Numbered from the stretch's first letter, positions 1 through 5,877 are shown. The stretch is 7,152 nt of DNA from Chloroflexota bacterium (GCA_026389975.1 JAPLGV010000249.1:1-7152), one strand, 5' to 3'. Numbers and translations are program-made. Notes: generated by a model from the letters alone, not told the origin.

Positions 1-121
1 CTGCAAAAAGGTCTTTAACACGAAGGACACAGCGTACACAAAGGATAAGTGATGAAGGCTTTTCCTTCGTGCCCCTTCGTGACCTTTGTGTTTAGATGGT
101 TTTTGCAGTAGAGTCATTTAT
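1..121. repeat. MITE-like interspersed repeat, copy 1 (cut by the left edge)
   Basis: This non-coding element is nearly identical to 6128-6269. Terminal inverted repeats are visible: CTGCAAAAA at 1-9 and TTTTTGCAG at 100-108. Inside, AACACGAAGG and its imperfect complement CCTTTGTGTT continue the dyad, so a transcript would fold into a long imperfect hairpin. The shared sequence runs past the inverted repeat through GTAGAGTCATTTAT to 121. Copy 2 shows that the element begins about 7 nt further left, outside this window. Compared with copy 2 there are three substitutions, and 21 nt are absent near position 75. Short CACGAAGG/CACAAAGG palindromic repeats of this style are common in environmental genomes. 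No transposase is encoded, so mobility would have to be supplied in trans. Confidence 0.85.
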
Positions 122-130
122 GCAAGAGCA

Positions 131-147
131 GGTAACGATGAGTTACC
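131..147. other. Small stem-loop downstream of the NAD kinase-like gene
   Basis: GGTAAC (131-136) and GTTACC (142-147) form a perfect 6-bp stem around a 5-nt loop, about 50 nt beyond the stop codon of the minus-strand kinase gene. On the minus strand it is not followed by a T-run, so it is at best a weak or factor-dependent 3' end, or chance. Nothing else is recognisable between 122 and 199. Confidence 0.3.
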
Positions 148-199
148 GAAACAAGTATAGCACGCATAGCAATGCTGTGGTTTGCGGGGAAAATACCAT

Positions 200-1315
200 T
201 TACGCCATCACCTTATACATCACGCTCTCCTTGTATCCGGTGAGGACCACCAAATAGCCGCTCAACATTTCATCCACGGCGCGGTCGCCCGTATCGGCCC
301 ATAACGGATGACCGTTCAGTGCCTGGATTTTTTCAGGTGTGCTGATCACGCGGATATGCGCCCGTCCAACTTTGCGGATTACGTCCGGACTGATGGGCTG
401 GTTGCCGCGCCCGAAGATACATCCCTGCCCCCCGATGGGTGTGACAACGATCTCCGCCAGACGGTTCACTGAAAGCAGCCGCAACAGATCGGCCTCGCTG
501 GCGTCTGCGGATACGATTTTCCCGTCCAACACGGCATCCACTCCCAGCAAGGTTTTGTCAAAACCAATATGGGTGGCGACGGCCTGTGTGGTGGAGCCCG
601 GACCGAAGATATACAGCCAGCCGGGTTTCATCCGATCTGCCAGATCTCCAGCAATGGCTTCCAGCACTGCGGACTCACGGGACAAACTTGGCACTTTGAC
701 GCCCTGCACGTAACGCTGCGAATAGGGCGTCTTGAGATAACCATACAAACACGCTGAGACGCGCCCGGCGCGGAAAGCATCTTCATCCAGGTCCATCACC
801 TCGGCCTGACGCAGTTCCGTCTCACCTCGCAGGAACGCGGCCGCCAGTTCCCCGGCGTAACGCGGAGCTGTGGCATACACCGCTGATTGTATTTTGACTC
901 CCGCCGGGATGCCGAGCGCCGGAATCTCCATCCCAATGGCATTGCAGATATCGCGGGCTGTGCCATCCCCTCCGGCAAATAATAAAAGCCTCACTTCGTT
1001 TTCTGCCATCTCACGTGCCGCCCGGACGGTATCTTCTGCGCTGGTCTGACCGGGCTGGATGGATCCAAGTACGCACGGATCAATTCCAGCCTGCCGCGCC
1101 GCCTCCGCACCCATTGCAAAAGGATAGGTCAGGAGTTCAAATTCCGCCCCCAAAGGCAGGAGCGCCTGCAAAGCCTGCGCCGCGCGTTCCACTGCATGGG
1201 GCACCGCACCCAGTTCAAGAGCCTTGCGCTGGAGTTCCATGCCGTCACTGCCTTTAAGCCCCACCCGTCCGCCCAGACCGGCGATGGGATTTACAACCAA
1301 CCCGATGCGTTTCAT
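200..1315 (-). CDS. AcoX-like ATP-NAD kinase family protein
   Basis: The 371-residue protein opens with a nucleotide-fold strand and glycine turn, KRIGLVVNPIAGLGG (2-16). The NAD kinase/diacylglycerol kinase signature GGDGT lies at 115-119 (LLLFAGGDGTARDI), followed by GIPAGVKIQSAVYA (135-148). The C-terminal part carries VTPIGGQGCIFGRGNQ (291-306), typical of the AcoX-type subgroup rather than of housekeeping NAD kinase, which is usually nearer 300 residues. AcoX genes are known from acetoin dehydrogenase operons, but their reaction is unsettled, so NAD phosphorylation here is an inference. The gene lies 152 nt downstream of gcvPB on the same strand and may share its transcript, although a repeat fills the gap. 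No clear Shine-Dalgarno precedes the ATG at 1315 (upstream bases TTTTCTAAGT). The start is supported by the family N-terminus. Confidence 0.85.
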   Translation of the reverse strand: MKRIGLVVNPIAGLGGRVGLKGSDGMELQRKALELGAVPHAVERAAQALQALLPLGAEFELLTYPFAMGAEAARQAGIDPCVLGSIQPGQTSAEDTVRAAREMAENEVRLLLFAGGDGTARDICNAIGMEIPALGIPAGVKIQSAVYATAPRYAGELAAAFLRGETELRQAEVMDLDEDAFRAGRVSACLYGYLKTPYSQRYVQGVKVPSLSRESAVLEAIAGDLADRMKPGWLYIFGPGSTTQAVATHIGFDKTLLGVDAVLDGKIVSADASEADLLRLLSVNRLAEIVVTPIGGQGCIFGRGNQPISPDVIRKVGRAHIRVISTPEKIQALNGHPLWADTGDRAVDEMLSGYLVVLTGYKESVMYKVMA

Positions 1316-1333
1316 ACTTAGAAAATTAACGGT

Positions 1334-1421
1334 GTCATTGCGAGTGAGCGTTCTCCAGCGAACGAAGCAATCTCCTCACCATCCTCTTTCACTGCGAGGA
1401 ACAAAGCAGTCTCCTCGCCCC
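1334..1421. repeat. Degenerate GCGAAGCAATCTC-type palindromic repeats, two units
   Basis: Two diverged units lie in tandem between the kinase gene and gcvPB. Unit 1 (about 1334-1380) begins GTCATTGCGAG and contains CGAACGAAGCAATCTCCTC. It holds the hairpin CGTTC (1349-1353)/GAACG (1360-1364). Unit 2 (about 1387-1421) reads CACTGCGAGGAACAAAGCAG and onwards, with the 7-bp inverted repeat GCGAGGA (1394-1400)/TCCTCGC (1412-1418). A third fragment, TCATTTCGAGGGCG, may start near 1428. This is the widespread 'GTCATTGCGAG...GAAGCAATCTC' family of interspersed repeats. There is no T-run, so it is not an intrinsic terminator, though its structure could affect read-through from gcvPB into the kinase gene. 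Confidence 0.75.
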
Positions 1422-1467
1422 ACCTCTCATTTCGAGGGCGCTTTCTATCTCTTCGGTGAAATGATTA

Positions 1468-3051
1468 TCAGCGTTCCTGTCCGGTCTTGCGCAAGTAGGC
1501 CCGCCAGGTGATCGCCCATTGCTGCGGATCATCGAACGGGTGATGATCGATCGTGTGGACGGTGCTGTTGTGCGGCGCAGACCGGACCAGGTTCGGGTCC
1601 GAGTATGCTTCTCCCGCCACATGTTCCAGGATGGCCGCATATTCGTCCAGTTCCTCTTTCGAGTACGACTCGGTCGGCTCCAGTGTGCAGGGTTCAGGCA
1701 CCACGTACGGGTGGTGACTGGTCCAGTAATGCACGCCAAAATCGGCCGCGCGGATGCCGAGTGCCTCCGAGTGGACTCCGGTCTCTTCGAACAGTGTCTG
1801 CCACGAATAGCGCACCTGCTCCACGCGCCGCTTGCCCGCCGCATACGGCGCGGCGACGCCGTGGATCGCCAGCACTTTCTTCATCAGGTAATTGTTGTTG
1901 AGCACCGCCACTTCCGCCACCTCGCGCAGGCCGGCCGCCCCCAGCGCCATGACCCAGGCGTATGCCTTCAACACCACTGGCGCCACCCCGTAGAAGGGGC
2001 GGATTTTTCCAATGCTGTCCGCCGGGTCATAGTTCAGGAAATATTTCTGCCCATCGAAATCCACTATTGGCACGGGCAGGAAGCGCGCCAGTTCCTGCGT
2101 CACGCCGGTCGCGCCCACAGCCGGTCCGCCGCAGCCGTGTGGGGTGGAGAAAGTCTTGTGCAGGTTGAAATGGCACAGGTCAAACCCGGCCTCGCGCGCC
2201 CGCGTGATGCCGAGCATGCCGTTGGCGTTGGCCTGGTCGTAGGAACACAGTCCGCCCGCCGCGTGGATGATGCGCGTGAACTCCGCGATCTTCGGGTTAA
2301 AAATGCCAGTGTCTTCCGGGTTGGTGATCAACAGCCCGGCGGTCCGCTCTGAGACAGCCGCCTTGAGCGCCTCCAGGTCGGGATACCCTTCTGGATCCGG
2401 ATACAGAGTGATGACCTTGTATCCGGCCACTTTGGCGCAGGCCGCGTCGGAAGGATGCGAGAAGATCGTGGTGATCATCTCGTCGCGCTGTTTTGCTTCG
2501 CCGCGCGCTTCATGATAGGCGCGCATGATGGAGGCGTTGGTGTAGATCGCCACCGAGCCCGCTCCCGGCTGGAGCGTGAAGCGCTCCAGTCCCGAAATCT
2601 CTTTCAGGATCTGCTCGAAGCGGTACATGATCTCCAGGATGCCCTGCACGGTGGACTCGTCCTGCAGCGGATGCAGTTCGGTCATTTCCGGCATGCGCGC
2701 CAGCTGGTCGTTGACCTTCGGGCTGTACTTCATCGTGCAGGTCCCCTGGCCGACGTCAATGTTAAAATCCACGCCCAGGTTTTCCTGCGAGAGATGGTCA
2801 TAATGGCGCAGAACGGCCGGTTGCGCCATCTCCGGCAGCTTCGGCGGATCCTTGCGTCTCAGCCCATCCGGGATGCCCGCCAGCGCATCCCCAACCTGGG
2901 ACTTGATCCCCTCTTCCACTTCCGGGACCAGTATGCCGCGCTGGCCAGGTTGGCCCAACTCAAAGATGACCGGTTCGTCCCAGCGCGCCTGGTGAAAACG
3001 TCGCAGGTTGGGCTTGCCATTCGTAAAACGTTCCGCGGTGATGTTCTTCAT
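1468..3051 (-). CDS. gcvPB: Glycine dehydrogenase (decarboxylating) subunit 2, divergent type
   Basis: This is the C-terminal-half subunit of the split glycine cleavage P-protein, which forms the PLP enzyme with GcvPA. The 527 residues begin with the usual PVIFELGQPGQRGILVP (28-44). The PLP lysine is K299 in FNLHKTFSTPHGCGGP (295-310), preceded by the cofactor-pocket segment SYDQANANGM (270-279). VVPEPCTLEPTESYSKEELD (450-469) matches the conserved C-terminal region. Oddities: the family loop is normally PHGGGGPG but here reads PHGCGGPA, and the C-terminus ends HTIDHHPFDDPQQWAITWRA instead of the usual short LDEVxAARNPxLRW-type tail. The protein is longer than the roughly 480-490 residues usual for split GcvPB. 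The start ATG overlaps the gcvPA stop as ATGA (3048-3051), and GAGGT lies 6 nt upstream of the ATG. Function as glycine decarboxylase is likely; a related substrate cannot be excluded. Confidence 0.92.
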   Translation of the reverse strand: MKNITAERFTNGKPNLRRFHQARWDEPVIFELGQPGQRGILVPEVEEGIKSQVGDALAGIPDGLRRKDPPKLPEMAQPAVLRHYDHLSQENLGVDFNIDVGQGTCTMKYSPKVNDQLARMPEMTELHPLQDESTVQGILEIMYRFEQILKEISGLERFTLQPGAGSVAIYTNASIMRAYHEARGEAKQRDEMITTIFSHPSDAACAKVAGYKVITLYPDPEGYPDLEALKAAVSERTAGLLITNPEDTGIFNPKIAEFTRIIHAAGGLCSYDQANANGMLGITRAREAGFDLCHFNLHKTFSTPHGCGGPAVGATGVTQELARFLPVPIVDFDGQKYFLNYDPADSIGKIRPFYGVAPVVLKAYAWVMALGAAGLREVAEVAVLNNNYLMKKVLAIHGVAAPYAAGKRRVEQVRYSWQTLFEETGVHSEALGIRAADFGVHYWTSHHPYVVPEPCTLEPTESYSKEELDEYAAILEHVAGEAYSDPNLVRSAPHNSTVHTIDHHPFDDPQQWAITWRAYLRKTGQER

Positions 3052-4442
3052 GACAGCACCTCTTTCAGAGAGGATACCAGCCGGTCAATATCTTCCTGGG
3101 TATGGATTTCGGTAACGCAAACCAGCGCGCTCTCCCCCAGCCAGGGGAATTCCCGGCTCAAGTCTTTGCCGCCGAAGATGCCTTTGCGAAGCAGCGCCGC
3201 ATTGAGTTCGGCGACCTTCCTGCCGGTGCCGTCGAAGTTGACCACGAACTCCTTGAAGTGCGGCGCGCTGAACACATCGCTGCGCACGCCCTTGATCTTT
3301 CCGATCTCCTGCATGGCATAGCGGGAGCGGTATAAAATGCCTTCGCCAATTTCCTTCATCCCTTGCGGTCCCATCAGCGCCAGGTAGACTCCGGCAGTGA
3401 TGCCCCACAGCGCTGCAGCCGTGCCCACCCACTCGTTGCCTTCTTCTCTTTTCGCAAAGGAGGTGCGATCGTATGCTACGTCACCGAAACCGTATTCCCC
3501 CGGGACGCGCGTCGGAGAGATGCCGAACAGGCGCGATGGGTACTGCATGACGATTTTCTCATCGTCTTGAGATGCAATGAAACCGGCCTGACCGCCCCCA
3601 AACTGCATGTGCATCCCCAGCGGCTGGATGTCCCCGCAGACGATATCCGCCCCGTACCGGACCGGGGGCGCTAGCACGCCCAATGAGATCGGGTCCACGC
3701 TGACGATTGCCAGCGCACCATGCTTGTGAGCCAGGTCCGTGATCTCTGTGCCGTGAGTCTCAAGCGATCCGAGATAGGATGGATTTTCAAAATAAACCGC
3801 CGCGCTCTCGGTCTTCAGGAGTGTTTCGAGATGCTTCAGGTTCATCCCGCCCGTCTTTGGATCGTGCTCCACACTCGCGATCTCGATCTCAGGCTTCAGG
3901 TAGTCGCGCACCCTCGAGAGTTTGTCCCGGCCCAGGATCGCGGCAAGCAACACCCGGTTCCGGCCCGTGATGCGGCACGCCATCCGCAGGGACGTGGCCG
4001 TGGCCTGAAAGCCGTCATAGTTCGGCACGTTGACCACATCCATCTCCAGCAATTCGCCCATCATCGAGCAGTATTCGAAGAGCGACTGGAAGCGGCCGTG
4101 GTCATCATACGGTTCGCCCGCGTAGGCGGTCAGAAACTCGCCGCGCTGGTTAATCTCGTCACAGATGGCGGGGACATGGTGCTGGTAACAGCCCGCGCCG
4201 AGAAAATTGAGATATTGTTGCGTGGTGGTGTTCTTGCGCAGCAGGCCTTCCACGTGACGGCGCAGGGCATATTCAGACAGGAACGGCTCCGGCAGGTCCA
4301 TCTGCCCCTGGATGCGCAGGGCGGCGGGCACGTCCGCGTAAAACGCCTCCACGCTGGAGGCGTCCACATCCCGCAGCATTTGCGCCTTAACTTCTGGTGC
4401 AGAGTTGGGGATGTAAGGATAGACGATTTTCTTTTGGGTCAT
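3048..4442 (-). CDS. gcvPA: Glycine dehydrogenase (decarboxylating) subunit 1, divergent type
   Basis: This is the N-terminal-half subunit of the split P-protein, partner of GcvPB, and has 464 residues. Family features include YIPNSAPEVKAQML (10-23), NFLGAGCYQHHVPAICDEI (79-97), RGEFLTAYAGEP (100-111), MDVVNVPNYDG (134-144), FENPSYLGSLE (218-228) and QPLGMHMQFGGGQAGFIA (273-290). The start is placed at 4442 (MTQKKIVYP) because AAGGAG lies 6 nt upstream. The frame stays open upstream to 4616, but those 58 residues are non-homologous and run across the promoter. Two usual motifs are altered: the AYTPYQPE-type segment reads AYAGEPYDDHGRFQ, and the (K/A)TSNICTNQAL segment is replaced by REEGNEWVGTAAALWG (332-347). 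The gene is first in the operon and is coupled to gcvPB by a 4-bp overlap. It is clearly a GcvPA homologue, but of an unusual subgroup. Confidence 0.92.
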   Translation of the reverse strand: MTQKKIVYPYIPNSAPEVKAQMLRDVDASSVEAFYADVPAALRIQGQMDLPEPFLSEYALRRHVEGLLRKNTTTQQYLNFLGAGCYQHHVPAICDEINQRGEFLTAYAGEPYDDHGRFQSLFEYCSMMGELLEMDVVNVPNYDGFQATATSLRMACRITGRNRVLLAAILGRDKLSRVRDYLKPEIEIASVEHDPKTGGMNLKHLETLLKTESAAVYFENPSYLGSLETHGTEITDLAHKHGALAIVSVDPISLGVLAPPVRYGADIVCGDIQPLGMHMQFGGGQAGFIASQDDEKIVMQYPSRLFGISPTRVPGEYGFGDVAYDRTSFAKREEGNEWVGTAAALWGITAGVYLALMGPQGMKEIGEGILYRSRYAMQEIGKIKGVRSDVFSAPHFKEFVVNFDGTGRKVAELNAALLRKGIFGGKDLSREFPWLGESALVCVTEIHTQEDIDRLVSSLKEVLS

Positions 4443-4448
4443 AAGCCA

Positions 4449-4454
4449 CTCCTT
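4449..4454 (-). promoter_or_regulatory. Ribosome binding site of gcvPA
   Basis: On the minus strand AAGGAG is followed by TGGCTT and the ATG at 4442. The 6-nt spacing is optimal and decides the start in favour of MTQKK over the longer open frame. Confidence 0.85.
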
Positions 4455-4455
4455 G

Positions 4456-4505
4456 AAAAGATGTTTTGCATGCTGGATTTTTTGGCTGGTTTTTTCGGAT
4501 CTTTT
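4456..4505 (-). promoter_or_regulatory. gcvPA leader with inverted repeat and tandem 13-mers
   Basis: Within the presumed 5' untranslated region, AAAAGAT (minus strand, 4505-4499) and ATCTTTT (4462-4456) can pair. The 3' arm ends next to the Shine-Dalgarno, so the structure could influence initiation. The intervening loop holds two adjoining 13-nt units, CCGAAAAAACCAG and CCAAAAAATCCAG (plus positions 4486-4498 and 4473-4485), which match at 11 of 13 positions. No glycine riboswitch core is recognisable. The AT-rich stem is weak and may be chance. Confidence 0.35.
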
Positions 4506-4547
4506 ACACAAGGAAAGGGGAAAAAAGAGTGCATCTTTCCAACATTC

Positions 4548-4553
4548 ATTATA
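4548..4553 (-). promoter_or_regulatory. Probable -10 element of the gcvPA-gcvPB promoter
   Basis: The minus strand reads TTTATAATG, a perfect TATAAT hexamer. It implies transcription starting near 4541 and a leader of about 100 nt before gcvPA. The -35 region at 16-18 nt spacing (ATTTTC, AATTTT or CAATTT) is a poor match to TTGACA, so an activator may be needed, or the match may be coincidental. Confidence 0.5.
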
Positions 4554-4580
4554 AACGATGAACCTATCCGAAAATTGTGG

Positions 4581-4642
4581 GACGGGCTCCTCGCGAAGCA
4601 CCCCCGAAGGGGGCACGCCCGTCTTTCGACGGCATGGGAGCC
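4581..4642. repeat. GC-rich REP-like palindrome, first cluster
   Basis: GACGGGC (4581-4587) pairs with GCCCGTC (4617-4623), enclosing an inner hairpin around CCCCC-GAA-GGGGG. An alternative fold pairs CCGTC with GACGG across TTTC (4619-4632). An outer pair GGCTCC (4585-4590)/GGAGCC (4637-4642) encloses the whole. The alternatives are mutually exclusive. The 14-nt core TCGCGAAGCACCCC (4591-4604) recurs exactly 150 nt away at 4741-4754. It lies just upstream of the presumed gcvPA promoter and so outside its transcript. It resembles REP/BIME-type elements. Confidence 0.6.
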
Positions 4643-4716
4643 GCCTCTACATAATTTTAGGATAGATACTAAGCAGTATTTTCTCCGGGAGATTCCATGA
4701 ACCTCCTCTCCATTCT

Positions 4717-4790
4717 CCTCGCCCCTGGCCGAGGCGGCATTCGCGAAGCACCCCGCGGGGCGGCTGTTTCGGCGCCACGAGGTGCCGAAG
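4717..4790. repeat. GC-rich REP-like palindromes, second cluster
   Basis: Three dyads follow one another. CCTCG (4717-4721) pairs with CGAGG (4730-4734). CCCCGCGGGG (4751-4760) is a perfect palindrome. TTCGGCGCC (4768-4776) pairs with GGTGCCGAA (4781-4789) around ACGA, with one G-T wobble. The core TCGCGAAGCACCCC (4741-4754) is identical to that at 4591-4604. The cluster lies about 145 nt beyond the end of the transposase relic, the usual neighbourhood of REP elements. Between 4791 and 4934 no gene or further repeat could be recognised. Confidence 0.55.
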
Positions 4791-4934
4791 CTCCTCCCCA
4801 TCCTCATTATCCTCGTCCTGCTCGTCTGACGCAAAATGGCCGCCAATCTGGCCTGGCCGGGGTCTTCGGCTGGGCCACTCGGGCTGGAATATCCTCCTGT
4901 GGCTTATTCCCTTGGACTGTTCTGCCTACGAACT

Positions 4935-5177
4935 TCAGTTCCCGCCTCTCACTGCATTCTTTGGGTTCTCCTCATCGTCATTCCAATTGGCCGGATTAGT
5001 GAGGATGGTACCGGCGATGCGTTCGGTATCGGTCTGGTCGCGGATGATATGTTCATAATAATTCCGCTGCCAGATGTGGGCGGAATTCAATTCCCGCCCG
5101 GCCCGTCGCGTGACGGCGGATTTGAAGGAACGGACAATCGCTCTTGCGGGAACATTTATTAGATGATATACATCCAA
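4935..5177 (-). pseudogene. REP-associated tyrosine transposase (RAYT), C-terminal remnant
   Basis: The frame encodes the C-terminal region of an IS200-like/REP-associated transposase. VPARAIVRSFKSAVTRR corresponds to the family's 'IIRSFKSAVTKR' stretch, and HIWQRNYYEHIIRD to its 'LWQRNYYEHIIR' hallmark. TERIAGTILTNPANWNDDEE and the closing NP (to about 4960) match the usual ending. Recognisable homology begins near 5153. Upstream in frame there is unrelated sequence and then a TGA at 5211-5213. The N-terminal part with the HUH metal-binding histidines and the catalytic tyrosine is absent, so it cannot be an active enzyme. The only initiator in this stretch is TTG at 5177, with no ribosome binding site. 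It probably marks an old RAYT/REP insertion that also left the palindromes at 4581-4790. Confidence 0.8.
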
Positions 5178-5215
5178 TAGATGTGGAAATTGATATCCTG
5201 ATCCGCAATATCAAT
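5170..5215. promoter_or_regulatory. Operator-like pair of dyads upstream of the lipoprotein gene
   Basis: Two inverted repeats lie in series. ACATC (5170-5174)/GATGT (5180-5184) has a 5-nt centre. ATTGATAT (5189-5196)/ATATCAAT (5208-5215) is a perfect 8-bp dyad with an 11-nt centre. The second ends 11 nt before the Shine-Dalgarno. It could be a repressor site over the promoter or a leader hairpin. No convincing -35/-10 pair could be assigned. Confidence 0.4.
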
Positions 5216-5226
5216 CGTTCACTTTC

Positions 5227-5234
5227 AAAGGAGG
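5227..5234 (+). promoter_or_regulatory. Ribosome binding site of the lipoprotein gene
   Basis: AAAGGAGG is followed by TTTACG and the ATG at 5241. It is close to the ideal anti-16S complement at optimal spacing, and it firmly supports both the gene and its start. Confidence 0.85.
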
Positions 5235-5240
5235 TTTACG

Positions 5241-5777
5241 ATGGCCGAAAAAATCTTTTCACTTTTGGAGTGTTTCATATTGATTGCTGTATTGGCTGGT
5301 TGTGGTTCTTTGACAGCCAGGAAGGATTCCGAACCCGATCGAAATCAAACTGAACCTTACCCTAATCAGTCAACCCCGAACGGTGTTTATGATGTCACTC
5401 CTGATAGTGGAATCACCCTGCGCGTCTTGTGGACCGTTTCTCGTTATGTCATCGGTAACGGGTCCTCTTGGGGTGAACAGGATGCAAAAGCCCTTCTTTT
5501 CAAACCCCTCGATATGAACGACACCGAAATCACCTTCGACGGCCAGACTTGTAAGAATGTGACCTTCCAGCAAGAGACAGTCAACGCGGCTGAATATCTG
5601 TCAAGCGTCTGGCAGGCCACACCGCAAACCCTGGGCATTGAAGATCAGGAACTGCAGGTTTTCAAGACCAATTGCGCCCTTCCTGGCTTCCAGGAATATA
5701 TGCGCCTGGGTGATGGGCGTCTGATCGTTCCGATCAATGGAGTATTCTTCTTCTTCGAGCCTGCAGTAACACGTTAG
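5241..5777 (+). CDS. Predicted lipoprotein of unknown function
   Basis: The 178-residue protein starts with a signal segment, FILIAVLAGC (12-21), whose lipobox LAGC makes Cys21 the predicted lipidated residue. It is therefore probably exported and membrane-anchored. The n-region is unusual, with one lysine (K4) and two glutamates (E3, E10). A polar linker (about 22-50, rich in N, P, Q and S) leads to a compact domain. Notable features are W77, DAKALLFKPLDM (81-92), ITFDGQTC (97-104), LGIEDQELQVFKTNC (131-145), LPGFQEYMRL (147-156) and GVFFFFEP (167-174). Cys104 and Cys145 could form a disulfide. I do not recognise a named family; the TFDGxxC and TNC segments recall small secreted binding or inhibitor domains, but that is only an impression. 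It stands alone on the plus strand with good Shine-Dalgarno support. Confidence 0.85.
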   Translation: MAEKIFSLLECFILIAVLAGCGSLTARKDSEPDRNQTEPYPNQSTPNGVYDVTPDSGITLRVLWTVSRYVIGNGSSWGEQDAKALLFKPLDMNDTEITFDGQTCKNVTFQQETVNAAEYLSSVWQATPQTLGIEDQELQVFKTNCALPGFQEYMRLGDGRLIVPINGVFFFFEPAVTR

Positions 5778-5838
5778 GAAAGGCATCCCACATGTACTTG
5801 AACATGGAGGGACGGACGATCAAACATAGATGAAAAAA

Positions 5839-5877
5839 AAGAGGACCAGGTTTCTTTGCGAGAAACCTGGTCCTCTT
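5839..5877 (-). terminator. Strong intrinsic terminator, T-tract on the minus strand
   Basis: The stem GAGGACCAGGTTTCT (5841-5855)/AGAAACCTGGTCCTC (5861-5875) is perfect over 15 bp around TTGCG. It extends by AA/TT to 17 bp. A run of eight A (5833-5840) becomes a T8 tract on the minus strand, the layout of a rho-independent terminator for leftward transcription. On the plus strand only TTCAG follows, so it would be a weaker terminator for the lipoprotein gene, whose stop is about 60 nt upstream. It may work in both directions between the convergent genes. Confidence 0.8.

Noticed and set aside
1519..2352. Long plus-strand open frame opposite gcvPB
   Set aside because: It is antisense to a clear GcvPB, with arginine/histidine-rich content typical of a shadow of GC-rich coding DNA and no recognisable motif.
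2455..3321. Plus-strand open frame across the gcvPA/gcvPB junction
   Set aside because: It crosses two well-supported minus-strand genes, shows no family motif and has no ribosome binding site.
4473..4498. CRISPR-like short repeats
   Set aside because: There are only two 13-nt imperfect units with no spacer between them.
4443..4616. N-terminal extension of gcvPA by 58 residues
   Set aside because: The extension has no homology, crosses a TATAAT and the leader, and lacks a ribosome binding site, whereas the internal ATG at 4442 has AAGGAG at ideal spacing.
4443..4650. Glycine riboswitch upstream of gcvPA
   Set aside because: Glycine riboswitches often precede gcv genes, so I looked, but the conserved tandem aptamer cores are not recognisable. 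The structured GC-rich part lies upstream of the predicted start site and shares its core with a repeat at 4741.
3720..4700. 326-codon plus-strand open frame opposite gcvPA
   Set aside because: Its composition is that of a shadow frame, and it runs through the gcvPA promoter and the palindromes.
4439..4846. Minus-strand frame upstream of gcvPA
   Set aside because: It consists of translated palindromic repeats plus leader sequence and overlaps the start of gcvPA.
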